Origin: Thalassia testudinum
Lineage: Eukaryota > Streptophyta > Magnoliopsida > Alismatales > Hydrocharitaceae
DNA: 64,000 nt
Direction: 5' to 3'
Assembly: GCA_037157565.1 (NCBI GenBank)
Contig: JAZHRO010000022.1
Span: forward strand, 100,932,001-100,996,000
The translations under genes and the position numbers were made by a program. Each line of letters begins with the position of its first letter. The stretch's first letter is position 1. Below the pieces are notes generated by a model. It had not been told where the DNA came from, searched no databases, and saw only the letters and a program-made list of their open reading frames with translations. Positions 54,798 through 64,000 of this stretch are shown piece by piece.

Positions 54798-57657
54798 TGT
54801 TACGACTCGATCCTGGCTCCCTACGGAACCAGAGAATGGCTGCCTCGACTAGATCCCAAGATCCAGTCGTTCAACGAGAAATAACCAAATGCATAAATCA
54901 TTCCACGATGACACATGCAATGTAACTAAGCAGAAATAGATAATAGACAGTAATAGAAAATAGAACAGAAAATCTCAAAGGTACTACATGCTGTAAGCGG
55001 AAAAGTACGAATGTAGACATAGCCATCACAATTGAAGCAGAGAGAAATATAACAGAAACATATATTACATACTAAAGGTACTTACTACTAACAGAAAGCC
55101 TCTACAACGGAAAGTAGAAAAAGTACTACGGTTGGACTCGGTTGGGTCCAGCACCCTTTGTAGTTGGTGACGCTAGCTGCTCAACTCCTTAACTTGAACA
55201 TGGTTATATATATTTGTGGTCGGCTAATGCTGAGTAGAGTGATGTATATGTCATTTACATGCAATTAAACATAAAGGAATAAGTAACTAACTCATCATAT
55301 AATTTCCAATTATGTATTAATATATGTTTCTGTTTAAATCATCTATGTGTTTCTGATTTGGTTTCTAGTAAGGGTTCACAACATTTCTTAATCCACTTGT
55401 TCCCTAAAGGAACAATCTTGATGCAGTTTTCCCGCGATGTAGGATGTACACATGACACTCTCATGGCCGGAAGAGCATCCCGTGGTAGTACTACACTCGG
55501 TCTATCACCCCGGGGTCATGGCCGCGACGTAGCGGTGACTACGGCACGCACGATAAGTACTCGGGTAGTTACCTCACACTAGTACACAGTCAGTCGTTTT
55601 CGCTAACGGGTACGCCCAAACGTACAACACAGAACAGAACATGGGCCACATCCCTCAACAGTTTGCGTACCCTCGCTCGGCTATTCCGGTTTGCCCAGTG
55701 AGCCTAACAAGAGTCGGTATAGGGTGGCCAATCCTAACCCCGGCTCCCAACCCAAGAGGCGATTAGCTCTCCCCTACACTAAAGTGACAGTAGCTCTCCT
55801 CGGTACTGCGTACACGAGGGCCAGCTTTCCGTAACCAAGTCCATACAACCAACCAGCCCGTAGGTAACATGTTCAAACACACATCGGATTTCCATATTAT
55901 AGTATTTTGATTCATTTTCTAGTTTCTCGTAGGGTTTGTGTATTAGCATTCGTCTTATTTCATGATACAACATATATCTCCATTCACATTCCGATTCTTA
56001 ATCGTATAACAGGCAGCTCGTGATTCAACAAATTAAGCAATCACCACATCAATTAACTATTCAGTTTCTAGTGGTAAAGACTTTAACATGCATTTCAGAA
56101 TATAACAACATTGTTCAAGTAATGTATATTCATCATCCTCAGTTCTAGGATTCATTTTATATCATAGGGTTCAATCAGATATTTCTATTATAGCATGCAT
56201 TTTAATCATTTAAATCACAGTATTAGAGATGATCACTCTACCAGGATATACGGGTGGAATGGGTGCTTGTATGGTAGATCTTGACGTCTCTGCAGGTCCC
56301 GTGTACACTACGGACTGGAGACCTATATCATTGACCAACATGTCAAACGAGTTTAAAATAGCATATGTATGACACTAACACGTAGATAATTCCGAAAAGA
56401 AACCAACGATACTTTGCGTAAAATCGACTTTGTTTGGGCCCTGAACCGGCCCAAAAACACACACTCTGAACAACATCAGATGTCTGGGATCCTGACGACT
56501 CCGCGGATCCCGTGTACTCTATAGACTGGAAATCTATATCATTGACTAACATGTCAAACGAGTTTAAAATAGCATATGTATGATACTAACACGTAGAGAA
56601 TTCTGAAAGGAAACCAACGATACTTTGTTTGCGTAAAATCGACTCCGTTTGGGTCCTGAACCGGCCTAAAAACACGCATTTCGACCAAAACCAGACGTCT
56701 GGGACGAGTCCCAAACGTCTTAAACGAACGCAGAAGCTCACCTTGCTTTCCTGCGTCTTTTTCAGACGTCTGAACTCCTTTGCAGCTATCTGAGGGAGCT
56801 TTCAGATGTCTGACGCTGCTCCCGGTCGTCTGGAAGAGCAGTCAGACGTCAGATAGCCTCTAGACATTCTAAAGCACCTCAAATGTCGTGCCACGTGCCT
56901 TTCCAACACCCTCATACTTGCGCATGCATGCGCATTGAAAATGCGACACCTAAATATGATCGTACACGCATGCAGGATCGTGCAGGGTACGTATCTCGGC
57001 ACCCTACGCACTGTCAGACATCCTAACCCCTCTCCGGACGTCCGACGATCCCTCCAGACGTCTGATAAAGGTTGTAAACGTCTGATAATGCGGAAATGTC
57101 CACGTGCAGAGCTTCCGGAGAGCTTCCTCGTGAAGCTCTTCTGCAACTCCTTCGCGTGCTGCTGCAACTGCAGTAGGGCTCCATGTAGCAGCAGCTTCGG
57201 GTCACCTGCCGCTCTCCCTCCTCTCCCAAGCTCCTTCCCTCGCTCACGCTCTCTCTCTCCCTTGCCCACGCTCTCTCTCCCTCTCCTCTGTGCTCCTCCT
57301 GCCCCCCTCCTCTCCTTCCCCACTCACGGCTGCAAGGGGATGGGGGGAAAGAAGATGGTCGCCGGCTGCAAAGAGGGTGGACTGGAGGTGGTGAGGGTGG
57401 AGGAGTGGAGGTGGCGTCGGTGGGTGTGGAAAGGGTGGAGAGGTGAGGGGGGTTTTATAAAGAGAAGGGTTTAGGGTTTTTGGGTGTGTGTGGGCGTGGG
57501 TTGAGGGTGGAATGTGAGGGGAAATTGCGAGGTTGACCCCGCAAGGTCTCCTTTTTCCCCGCAGAGCCCACAACTAAAACCCAGGGGGTTTAAAATCACA
57601 TTCACACCCCTACCATTCCGAGAAGTTCCCGAATGACCCTTGGCAAGGGTCATTTCA
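54798..57657 (+). mobile_element. Solo LTR F2, decayed relative of F, in H's leader
   Basis: 2,860 bp between target duplications CTTTC (54,793-54,797 and 57,658-57,662). Starts TGTTACGACTCG and ends GGTCATTTCA. Left part matches F (for example 'gatcccaagatccagtcgttcaacga' against 'taatcccaagacccagtcgtccaacga', in which T replaces C at several CpG sites). It keeps five GACGTC hexamers (56,694, 56,765, 56,845, 57,037, 57,057) and several decayed ones (CAGATGTCTG). A TTATAAAG box lies at about 57,454. Because H has been duplicated around it by only five bases, it inserted after H. Confidence 0.83.
56282..56700. repeat. 211-bp tandem duplication inside LTR F2
   Basis: 'tgacgtctctgcaggtcccgtgtac' at 56,282 returns as 'tgacgactccgcggatcccgtgtac' at 56,493. 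Both copies continue with 'catgtcaaacgagtttaaaatagc' segments and end at a CAGACG/ATGTCTGGG motif. Confidence 0.85.
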
Positions 57658-57662
57658 CTTTC

Positions 57663-58192
57663 TCTCTTTTGGCCGCGGCTCTCACTGATTGGTGGCCACA
57701 CAACCTTACGTTACCGGTTAGGAGGACTTAGCCCCTAGCCGTTGACAACTTGAGGGCGTCCTCTATGGCCCGACACCGTCATCTAAGGGCCTAAGGGCGT
57801 CGCTGCCGCCCTATCTCGCTGAAAGGGCGCCGCCACCGCCCTGTCTCGCTGAAGGGGCGCTGCCTCCTTGTAGAGGCGTCACCGCTCCTATGTGCAGCGT
57901 CACCGCCACTACCCTTCTGCATTGCTGTAGTCGCTGGTAGACCCTCTGAGGGAGCCGATGGCTGGAGCCATTTGAGGGGTTAGGAGGATCTCTTCTCCTC
58001 TCTCTTCGCTCCATTAAGTAGAGGTCTGCAAGGGAGAACAACCCCTTTGGGGTCTCATCCAGCCTCGAAGGTGGTTACCATGTTCTAAACATCTCTACTT
58101 TCAGATCTGTGAGCGTGGTTTCAAATCAATGTATGATCTGAATTTCTACTGTGGTACCTTGAGTTTTTAGTGGTTTCCACATGCTGGAGGAT
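57663..58192 (+). other. Element H leader, distal part
   Basis: Non-coding. Holds short imperfect repeats of 'gccgccctatctcgctgaaagggcg' type at about 57,800-57,870. No gene recognised. Confidence 0.5.
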
Positions 58193-58627
58193 ATGGAGAC
58201 GAAGAAGGAACTCTCTAGTGACTCGGTAGGGAAGACCTCTACCCCTTGCATATCTTCTTTTATGTAGGGCACTTCTATCAAGTTGGACGATACCAACTTT
58301 TTGTTATGGTCAACCTTTTCTTCCCGATTTGTGGGATCTTACAAGAAGAGGTATATTTTGACACAAAAGGAACCTGCGGTCAAATCTGTTGATTGGGAGG
58401 CAGATAATAATTGGGTAGCTACCTGCATGTTGAACAATATAAAAAAACCTATTGCAAAGCAAGTCATGTCTTATGCATTGGCAAAGAAAATGTGGGAGGT
58501 GCTTCATGAGATACATTCTCATAAGAGCAACATCAGTCATCTCTACAGGGTGATTGAGGAGTTGCACTCCTTTCGGAAGGGAACCATGTCCCTAGTTGAG
58601 TACTATGGTTCCATGAAGAACCTCTAG
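58193..58627 (+). pseudogene. gag: Element H gag, N-terminal part
   Basis: ATG at 58,193 begins a gag-like frame (METKKELSSDS...), broken by a TAG near 58,265. It then stays open to 58,627 with the copia gag core: LDDTNFLLWS, DWEADNNWVATCMLNNIKKPIAKQ pattern and KKMWEVLHE...SNISHLYRV. It ends at a stop after YYGSMKNL. Gag packages the element RNA in the family; this copy is truncated. Confidence 0.78.
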
Positions 58628-58859
58628 GATTAGCAGGATACCTACCAACCTATTTCTATAGAAGTACTACCATGTTGGTAAGTTCAAAGCAATAGAAATC
58701 CATCCCTCTCGCCAACCATATGCTACAAAGGTCGCTCTTGTGTCCCATCACATGGTAGTAGGCCTTGGACGGTACCATAAGCAGTTGGATAGGATGAGGA
58801 ATATCTCATTTCCGATTTCAAATGAGCATACCCTTTGCTCACCCCTCTATGACCTGTAA

Positions 58860-59342
58860 TTGCCGATTACGAAAATGAGCATACCCCTTTGCCACCCTTC
58901 TCTATGTATGACCTTACTACACCCGAGGGAGGTAGGCAGATGTTATTGTGATTGCCAAGCAGTCCGGTCTGTTCAGTTGCTTGCTGGCCTTGGCCTTGAA
59001 TACAAGTCTGTGAAGGATCAGCTTATGATTATGGAGGAGATCCCTACACCAGCATAGATTTACGCTTGACTTTCCAAAATTGAGATATCTGACCCTGTTC
59101 CTGTCTCTGATTCATCTGCCTTGGCAACTACTGGTCGAGGTAAGGGAACCTCAGGGGGCAGGGGGAGAAGACATGAAGCAAGAGTTGGTGGTCGTGGTAG
59201 AGGATGTAGATTGTTTTGTGACCATTGTCACAAGACAAACCATGCTGTGGACAGATGCTGGATAAAGCATGGGTTCCCTCAAGGTCATTAGGCCAATCAG
59301 GTTACCTATAATGATGAGAGTCAACATTGTCAGGAGGAGCAT
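58860..59342 (+). pseudogene. Element H gag C-terminal part with CCHC zinc knuckle
   Basis: Several frames. A Gly/Arg-rich stretch (TTGRGKGTSGGRGRR) is followed by CDHCHKTNHAVDRC, a complete C-x2-C-x4-H-x4-C knuckle, at about 59,215-59,257. An in-frame stop follows shortly (about 59,289). Confidence 0.75.
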
Positions 59343-59387
59343 GTCAGTTCTCAGGTCGCTATTTCCAAGGAAGAATATGAAAGACTT

Positions 59388-59750
59388 GTGTCCATCTGGA
59401 CTACTTCCACTATAGGTGCCTCTGTGACTCAGAAAATAGGTACAGCTACAAGCGCTAGAGGTGTTTGTAAGCCATCTTGGCTTGCAGACTCAGGTGCATC
59501 CTCTCACATCACTGGAGATGTTACCCTTTTTTCTTCTCTTAGACCATTGACTACTTCAATGCATGTCAGAGTAGCTGATGGTGCCTTGTCCCCTGTGACA
59601 GGCTTGGGTGACATTTCTCTATTCATTACTTTACCTCTCTTTGATGTCATGCATGCACCTAAATTTACCTTTAATTTAATGTCTATTAGTCAGATAACTA
59701 AGGCATTAAATTGTAGAACAGTGGTTCATGACCATTTTTTCTTCCTGTAG
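59388..59750 (+). pseudogene. Element H protease region
   Basis: 120 codons with WLADSGASSHITGD, the copia aspartic protease site (DSGA) intact. It is followed by the family's typical 'VADG...VTGLGDISL...LFDVMHAPKFTFNLMSI' pattern. The frame closes at a TAG at 59,748-59,750; the pol then continues past it. Confidence 0.82.
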
Positions 59751-59873
59751 GATCTCCTGACGATGAAGCAGATTGATAGAGGACTTGAGTAGGATGGCCT
59801 CTACTACCTTGACCTCCCACTAGAAAATCATTCTATAGCTGTTGCTTGTACCACTCCTGCTTTACAGTGGCAT

Positions 59874-60266
59874 TTGAGATTGGGACATCCTAGCGTTTCT
59901 GTTCTTCATCATCAGTTTCCTAATATGCAGTTTTCAGATTCCTTTGCTTGTGATGCTTGCCAATTAGGTAAACATCATAGGGTTTCATTTCCTAGTAGTA
60001 ATAAAAAAACTGAGCTTGTTTTCTCTCTTATTCATGCTGATTTATGGGACTCATGTCGGGTCAGGAGTCTGAGGGGATTTCGGTATTTTCTTGTTCTTGT
60101 AGATGACTATATTCGTGTCTGTTGGGTGTTTATGATGAAAGAAAAGTCCAAAGCTCCTATACTGATTAAAAATTTTGTGAATGAAATAAAGACTCAGTTT
60201 TCTACTGCTATTTGCAGGTTTCGGACCGACAATGAGCTTGAGTTTGTGAATTCTACTCTTGCTTAG
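59874..60266 (+). pseudogene. Element H integrase region
   Basis: 130 codons from an internal Met: pre-integrase LGHPSVSVLHHQFP, then CDACQLGKHHRVSFP (zinc-binding Cys pair), then the core start HADLWDS and DDYIRVCWVFMMKEKS. The second core Asp is in FRTDNELEFVNS. The frame stops at 60,264-60,266, and the region with the third acidic residue (QNGVAE at about 60,320) is in a following broken stretch. Confidence 0.82.
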
Positions 60267-60377
60267 TTTTTTCAGTCCCTTGGTATTATACATCAGACAT
60301 CTTGTGTTCATACATCCCAACAGAATGGGGTCGCTGAATGCAAGCTGAGACACCTCTTTGATGTTGGACGCACAATT

Positions 60378-61480
60378 ATGTTTCAGATGTTTGTGCCTAC
60401 TAGTTTCTTGGCAGATGCTATTCTTACTGCTGCTTTTTTGATTAATCAGGTATCATCTTTGGTTCTTGGTGGGAAGGTCCCTTACTCATTGTTGTTTCCT
60501 GGTCAGGAGCTTTTTTCTCTTCCTCCAAAAGTGCTTGGATGTATTTGTTTTGTTCATTTATTCAAAGTGGACAAGCATGCTCGTAGATAGGTTAAATGTG
60601 TTTTTTTGGGTTATTCTAGAACCTAGAAGGGGTATTGGTGTTATGATCCTTTGTTACATCAGTTTTATGTTAGTAAAGATGTGATTTTCTTTAAGGATAT
60701 GCCTTATTATTCTGCTTCAGGAAAGTCTCCTAGTGTCCGCAGGATGTTCCATTGCCTACGCCTATTGATGTACCTCCAGGTCCCTCTGAGCCACCTACAG
60801 CTCCACCTCATGATGTCCCTCCTATGGTTTATCCTAGTTATCCTAAGGTATCTACTACAGATACTTTTCCCCAGCACTTTCAGTGCATATCTCCTACTAC
60901 CACTCTATAGATAAAGGAATCACTTTCTACTATTCTTGCTCAGTCCTTTGCTGATACTGTGGATTCAGATGGAGGTCCAGACACTGCGTCACCTAAGGTA
61001 ACTGATGTGAATCTTCCTATTACTCAGAGGAAGCTACAATGATCTTGTGTTAAATATTCTGTTTCCAATTATATGTCACTTAATCGTTTGCCTGCAAGTG
61101 GGAGGCTTTTATCTCTTGCAGTTGATAACAGAAATATTCCCAAGAATCATATTAAGACTTTTCCAATCATAGGGGTGTAGGTGGGTGTTCACCCTGATGT
61201 GTCGCCTAGATGGTACAATAAAATGATACAAAGCATGCCTAGTCGCCAAAGGTTACACAAATCTTTGGAGTTGATTATTTTGAGACTTTTTTTTTCAGTA
61301 GCTAGACTCAACTCAATGAGAATACTTCTTTTTGTAGTAAACAATGGATGATCTGTTTTACAGCTTAATATTAAGAATGCTTTCCTCTATGGTGATTTAG
61401 AGGAAGAAGTCTATATGCAGCAATCCCTTGGTTTCCTAGTTGAGGGTGAGTAACAAAGTCTGCAGATTGAAGAAGGCAAT
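60378..61480 (+). pseudogene. Element H linker and start of RT, heavily decayed
   Basis: Fragments only: the post-integrase region (ILTAAFLINQVSS, 60,415-60,450; FVHLFKVDKHARR, 60,550-60,590), a Pro-rich linker (60,740-60,910), and early RT ('LNIKNAFLYGDLEEEVYMQQ' type, about 61,365-61,425). Stops occur every few dozen codons. Confidence 0.65.
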
Positions 61481-62000
61481 TTCTGCCTTAAGTAAAGTCC
61501 CAGGGCTTGGCTTGAGAGATTTAGTAAGGTTGTGCAGCAGTTTGGCTTTACTAGGTCCACTGCAGATCACTTAGTTTTTACTATACATAGGGCTGCTGGA
61601 TTTGTTATTATTATTGTATATGTGCATGATATACTACTTACTGGGAGTGATGAAACCGAAATAGATGCTACTAAAAGGTTCTTGCATTTTCAGTTTGTCA
61701 CTGAAGATCTGGAAATGATAAATTAATTTCTGGGCATTGAGGTGCAGCATGTTGAGGGAGGTCTAGTTTTGTCATAGAGGAAATATGTTCTTAATATGCT
61801 AAAGGAGACAGGAATGTTGGGTTGTAAGCTTGTTAGCATCCTTATGGATCCTTCTTTGCCACTGGCAAACTATGAGAGTCCATTACTTGAAGATGTCACC
61901 GGATATCGAACTATGGAGGGAAAACTGTTATATCTAACTGCCACGAGACTTGACATTTGTTTTGCTGTTGGGAGACTGAACTAGTTTATGCAGACTCTTA
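61481..62000 (+). pseudogene. Element H reverse transcriptase, catalytic part
   Basis: Broken frames carry QQFGFTRSTADHLVF and IIIVYVHDILLTGSDE. The catalytic YVDD box reads YVHD, so an essential Asp is lost. It is followed by FLGIEVQH after a stop, then the LLKETGML.C...PMDPS and GYRTMEGKLLYLTATRLDICFAV regions typical of copia RT-RNase H junctions. Confidence 0.8.
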
Positions 62001-62068
62001 GAGAAGTACACTGGGATGGTGTGTGTTAGGTACTGAGATGTCTGAAGTAGGCTCCTGGTAAGGGACTA

Positions 62069-62572
62069 TTGTTTATGAAACAGGGCCACCTGAATGTCTG
62101 GGGGTATTCAGATGTAGATTATGCAGAAACACATAAGGACAAAAGATCTACTATTGGCTATTGTACTTATGTGGGTGGCAACTTAGTCACTTGGAGAAGT
62201 AAGAAACAAAATGTTGTCTCCAGATCTAGTGCAGAATTAGAATATAGGGCTATGACCCATACTACTTGTGAACTTCTATGGGTGAGATCTATTTTATGTG
62301 ATTTGGGAGTGACTATTTTGGGTCCTACTCCCATGCACTATGATAACAAAGCTACTGCATTTATTGGTAAAAATCCTACCTTCCACAAGAGAACAAAGCA
62401 TATAGAGGTTGATTGCTATTTTATCAGAGATACCATTACTTCCGGCAAGATCACAATACCTTATATTGCCACTGAAGATCATATTGTAGATGCCTTCACC
62501 AAAGCACTCTCCAAGAAACGTTTAAAGTTATGTATCAAGCTGAGTATGTTTGATGTTTATGCTCCAGTTTGA
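62069..62572 (+). pseudogene. Element H RNase H
   Basis: 167 codons: VWGYSDVDYAETHKDKRSTIGYCTYVGGNLVTWRSKKQ pattern, then SSAELEYRAM, and CELLWVRSIL, then the C-terminal KHIEVDCYFIRD and VDAFTKALS. This is the best-kept domain of H. The stop at 62,570-62,572 is immediately followed by the PPT and the 3' LTR, the normal copia layout. Confidence 0.87.
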
Positions 62573-62579
62573 TGGGGAG
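62571..62579 (+). other. Element H polypurine tract
   Basis: GATGGGGAG directly before the 3' LTR start TGTTGAG at 62,580, overlapping the RNase H stop codon. Confidence 0.8.
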
Positions 62580-62705
62580 TGTTGAGCTATTTACATTTTG
62601 TTCTTGTTATGTTTAGTGAGGAGCATTCTTGTACTTCTATCACTTCGTGCCTCTCTATATAAAGGTATTTAGGGTTTCTAATAAACCTAATGGCATTACA
62701 ACTTA
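62580..62705 (+). repeat. Element H 3' LTR (126 bp)
   Basis: TGTTGAGCTATTTACATTTTG to AACTTA, TATA-like 'ctatataaagg' near 62,655, followed by target duplication ACAAC. Confidence 0.85.
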
Positions 62706-62710
62706 ACAAC

Positions 62711-64000
62711 AACCATCTCTACTTCCCTTGCTTATTGTACATGTTCTACCAGAAGACAACTTTACTAGGACACCTCAGCCTCTTGACCAAGGAGAATCGA
62801 TGACATTGATTTCTCTAAGGAAATCTACTCGATCCTGTACTCTACATTATGTGTCACATTATACCTTTATAGCACATTTGGATCGAAACTTTCAGCAGAT
62901 CTTCCAAGCCTTGCTCAGTATGGTAATACCACGTGGCTACTCAGAAGTGTCTCGGGATCCACGATTGAGAGTGGCTATGGATGAAGAGATAGAGGCTCTA
63001 ACCTCTCGTGGCACATAGGAGCTTGTGCCTTGTCCACATAACACAAAATTGGTGGTTTGCAAATGGTTGTATACTATGAAATATCTAGTTGACGCTACTA
63101 TTGATAGATTCAAGGCCATACTTGTGGCTAAGGGATTCACCTAGATCTAGGGCATTGATTATTTTGAGACATTTTCACCTGTAGCACAAGTTTTTATGTC
63201 TATTGTTGTCAATAACAACTAACCTTTATTTCAGCTAGATATAAAGAATGCCTTTCTATATGGAGATCTCACTAAGGAAGTATACATACAACGATGACCT
63301 GGCTATAAGAATGAGAGCGAGCGTGTTTGTAGATTAAAGATGGTTGTATATAGACTCAAGCAGAGTCCTAGGGCTTGGTTTGATAGGCTAAGTTCAGAGG
63401 TGATGAATATAGGCTTCAGGAGATCCATATCATATCACTTTATTTTTGTTAGACAAAATGTCAGTGGGGTTGCCATACTAGCAGTGTATGTTGATATGAT
63501 TCTTACTAAAGATGATAATGCTGGTATCCAGGAGGCAAAAGCCTTCCTACAAAAGGTCTTTGTCAATAAAGATTTTAGAAAGTTAAGATATTTTTTGGGG
63601 ATAGAGATAGAGATAGGAGGATGGTCTTACAGTTTCTAAGTGGAAGTACACCTTAGAGATTCTTGAGGTCGAGCTTCTAGGTACCAACCCATCTGTTGTA
63701 AAGGCGAGACGTGATAATTGATGTCGATCCACTCTTTGAGGATGTCAATCGATAAAGGAGCATAGACAGCAAACCGTTGTATTTCATGATCACATGGCCT
63801 GATATCAGTTTTGTTGTGAGCAGAGCTAATCAGTTCGTGGACAGATTGTGTTATAGCTACTAGCATGGTGTCTGTCTCATTCTGAAGTATGTAAAGGAAG
63901 TCCAGGAAATGATCTCTATTACAAAAACAATGACTTTATTGATATATGTTCCTACTTAGATATAGACTATGTTGGATCAGTCGAGGAAAGAAAATCAACA
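62711..64000 (+). pseudogene. Element I: decayed Ty1/copia RT to RNase H, runs off window
   Basis: Continuation of the pol interrupted at 54,565. A stretch with PRGYSEVSRDPRLRVAMDEEIEAL (62,930-63,000) precedes RT. RT follows in broken frames: CKWLYTMKY, GIDYFETFSPVAQ, LDIKNAFLYGDLTKEVYIQ (about 63,235-63,290), VYRLKQSPRAWF (63,345-63,380), and AVYVDMILT (YVDM, not YVDD, about 63,483-63,510), then FLGIEIE. The RNase H start (DIDYVGSVEERKST) is reached at the window end. At least eight stops are present. No LTR of I was seen. Confidence 0.8.

Larger units (their letters stand above)
54571..62705 (+). mobile_element. Element H: decayed Ty1/copia element with 126-bp LTRs, inserted in element I
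   Basis: LTRs at 54,571-54,696 and 62,580-62,705 are both 126 bp and clearly homologous. ACAAC flanks the element (54,566-54,570 and 62,706-62,710). tRNA-Met PBS at 54,700-54,711, PPT GATGGGGAG at 62,571-62,579. Between them lie gag, protease, integrase, RT and RNase H remnants in copia order. The leader holds the 2.86-kb LTR F2. Stops and frameshifts are frequent, so it is dead. The LTR termini read TG...TA, not TG...CA. Confidence 0.88.

Overview
The window is intergenic DNA of a flowering plant, built almost entirely of LTR retrotransposons inserted into one another, with one clear host gene. Evidence for a plant: Athila-type Ty3/gypsy gag-pol, a tRNA-Asp primer-binding site, Sirevirus-like Ty1/copia elements with repeated GGGGGAG purine tracts, and a long intronless P-class PPR gene. 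A monocot is plausible but not proven. No tRNA, rRNA or CRISPR array was seen.

Region 1 (1-34,056) is element A, an Athila-lineage element on the minus strand whose 3' LTR runs off the left edge. It keeps gag, protease, RT-RNase H and integrase (3,797-9,498), broken by a frameshift and in-frame stops. Element B (10,920-23,460, TSD GTGGC) sits inside A's 5' LTR. B is a non-autonomous relative: it shares LTR type, leader and 3' region with A, but gag-pol is replaced by an unrecognised intact 522-codon acidic ORF plus a low-complexity segment. Element C (25,817-34,049, TSD CTCAT) is inserted two bases from the outer end of the same LTR. C is a young Sirevirus-like LTR-int-LTR-int-LTR array with an exact 3,250-bp period and no pol.

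Region 2 (34,057-about 44,900) is the 3' end and LTR of an older plus-strand Athila-like element G. G was split by solo LTR D (34,427-42,596, TSD CTACT). D in turn carries solo LTR E (36,178-38,818, plus strand, TSD GAGGG) and solo LTR F (39,507-42,196, TSD GTTTC).

Region 3 (about 44,900-49,138) is AT-rich DNA with no gene recognised. It is followed by an intact 954-codon PPR gene (49,432-52,296) resembling Arabidopsis At5g14770.

Region 4 (about 53,470-64,000) is a decayed Ty1/copia pol (element I). It is interrupted by a second decayed copia, H (54,571-62,705, TSD ACAAC), with 126-bp LTRs. H's leader carries an F-related solo LTR, F2 (54,798-57,657, TSD CTTTC).

The main points of interest are the captured ORF in B; dense arrays of the palindrome core GACGTC in the LTRs of unrelated families (C, F, F2), sharing a half-site with a palindrome in all Athila-type LTRs; a TGATGAG...CTCATCA terminal palindrome hit by two independent insertions; and a readable PPR code in the host gene.
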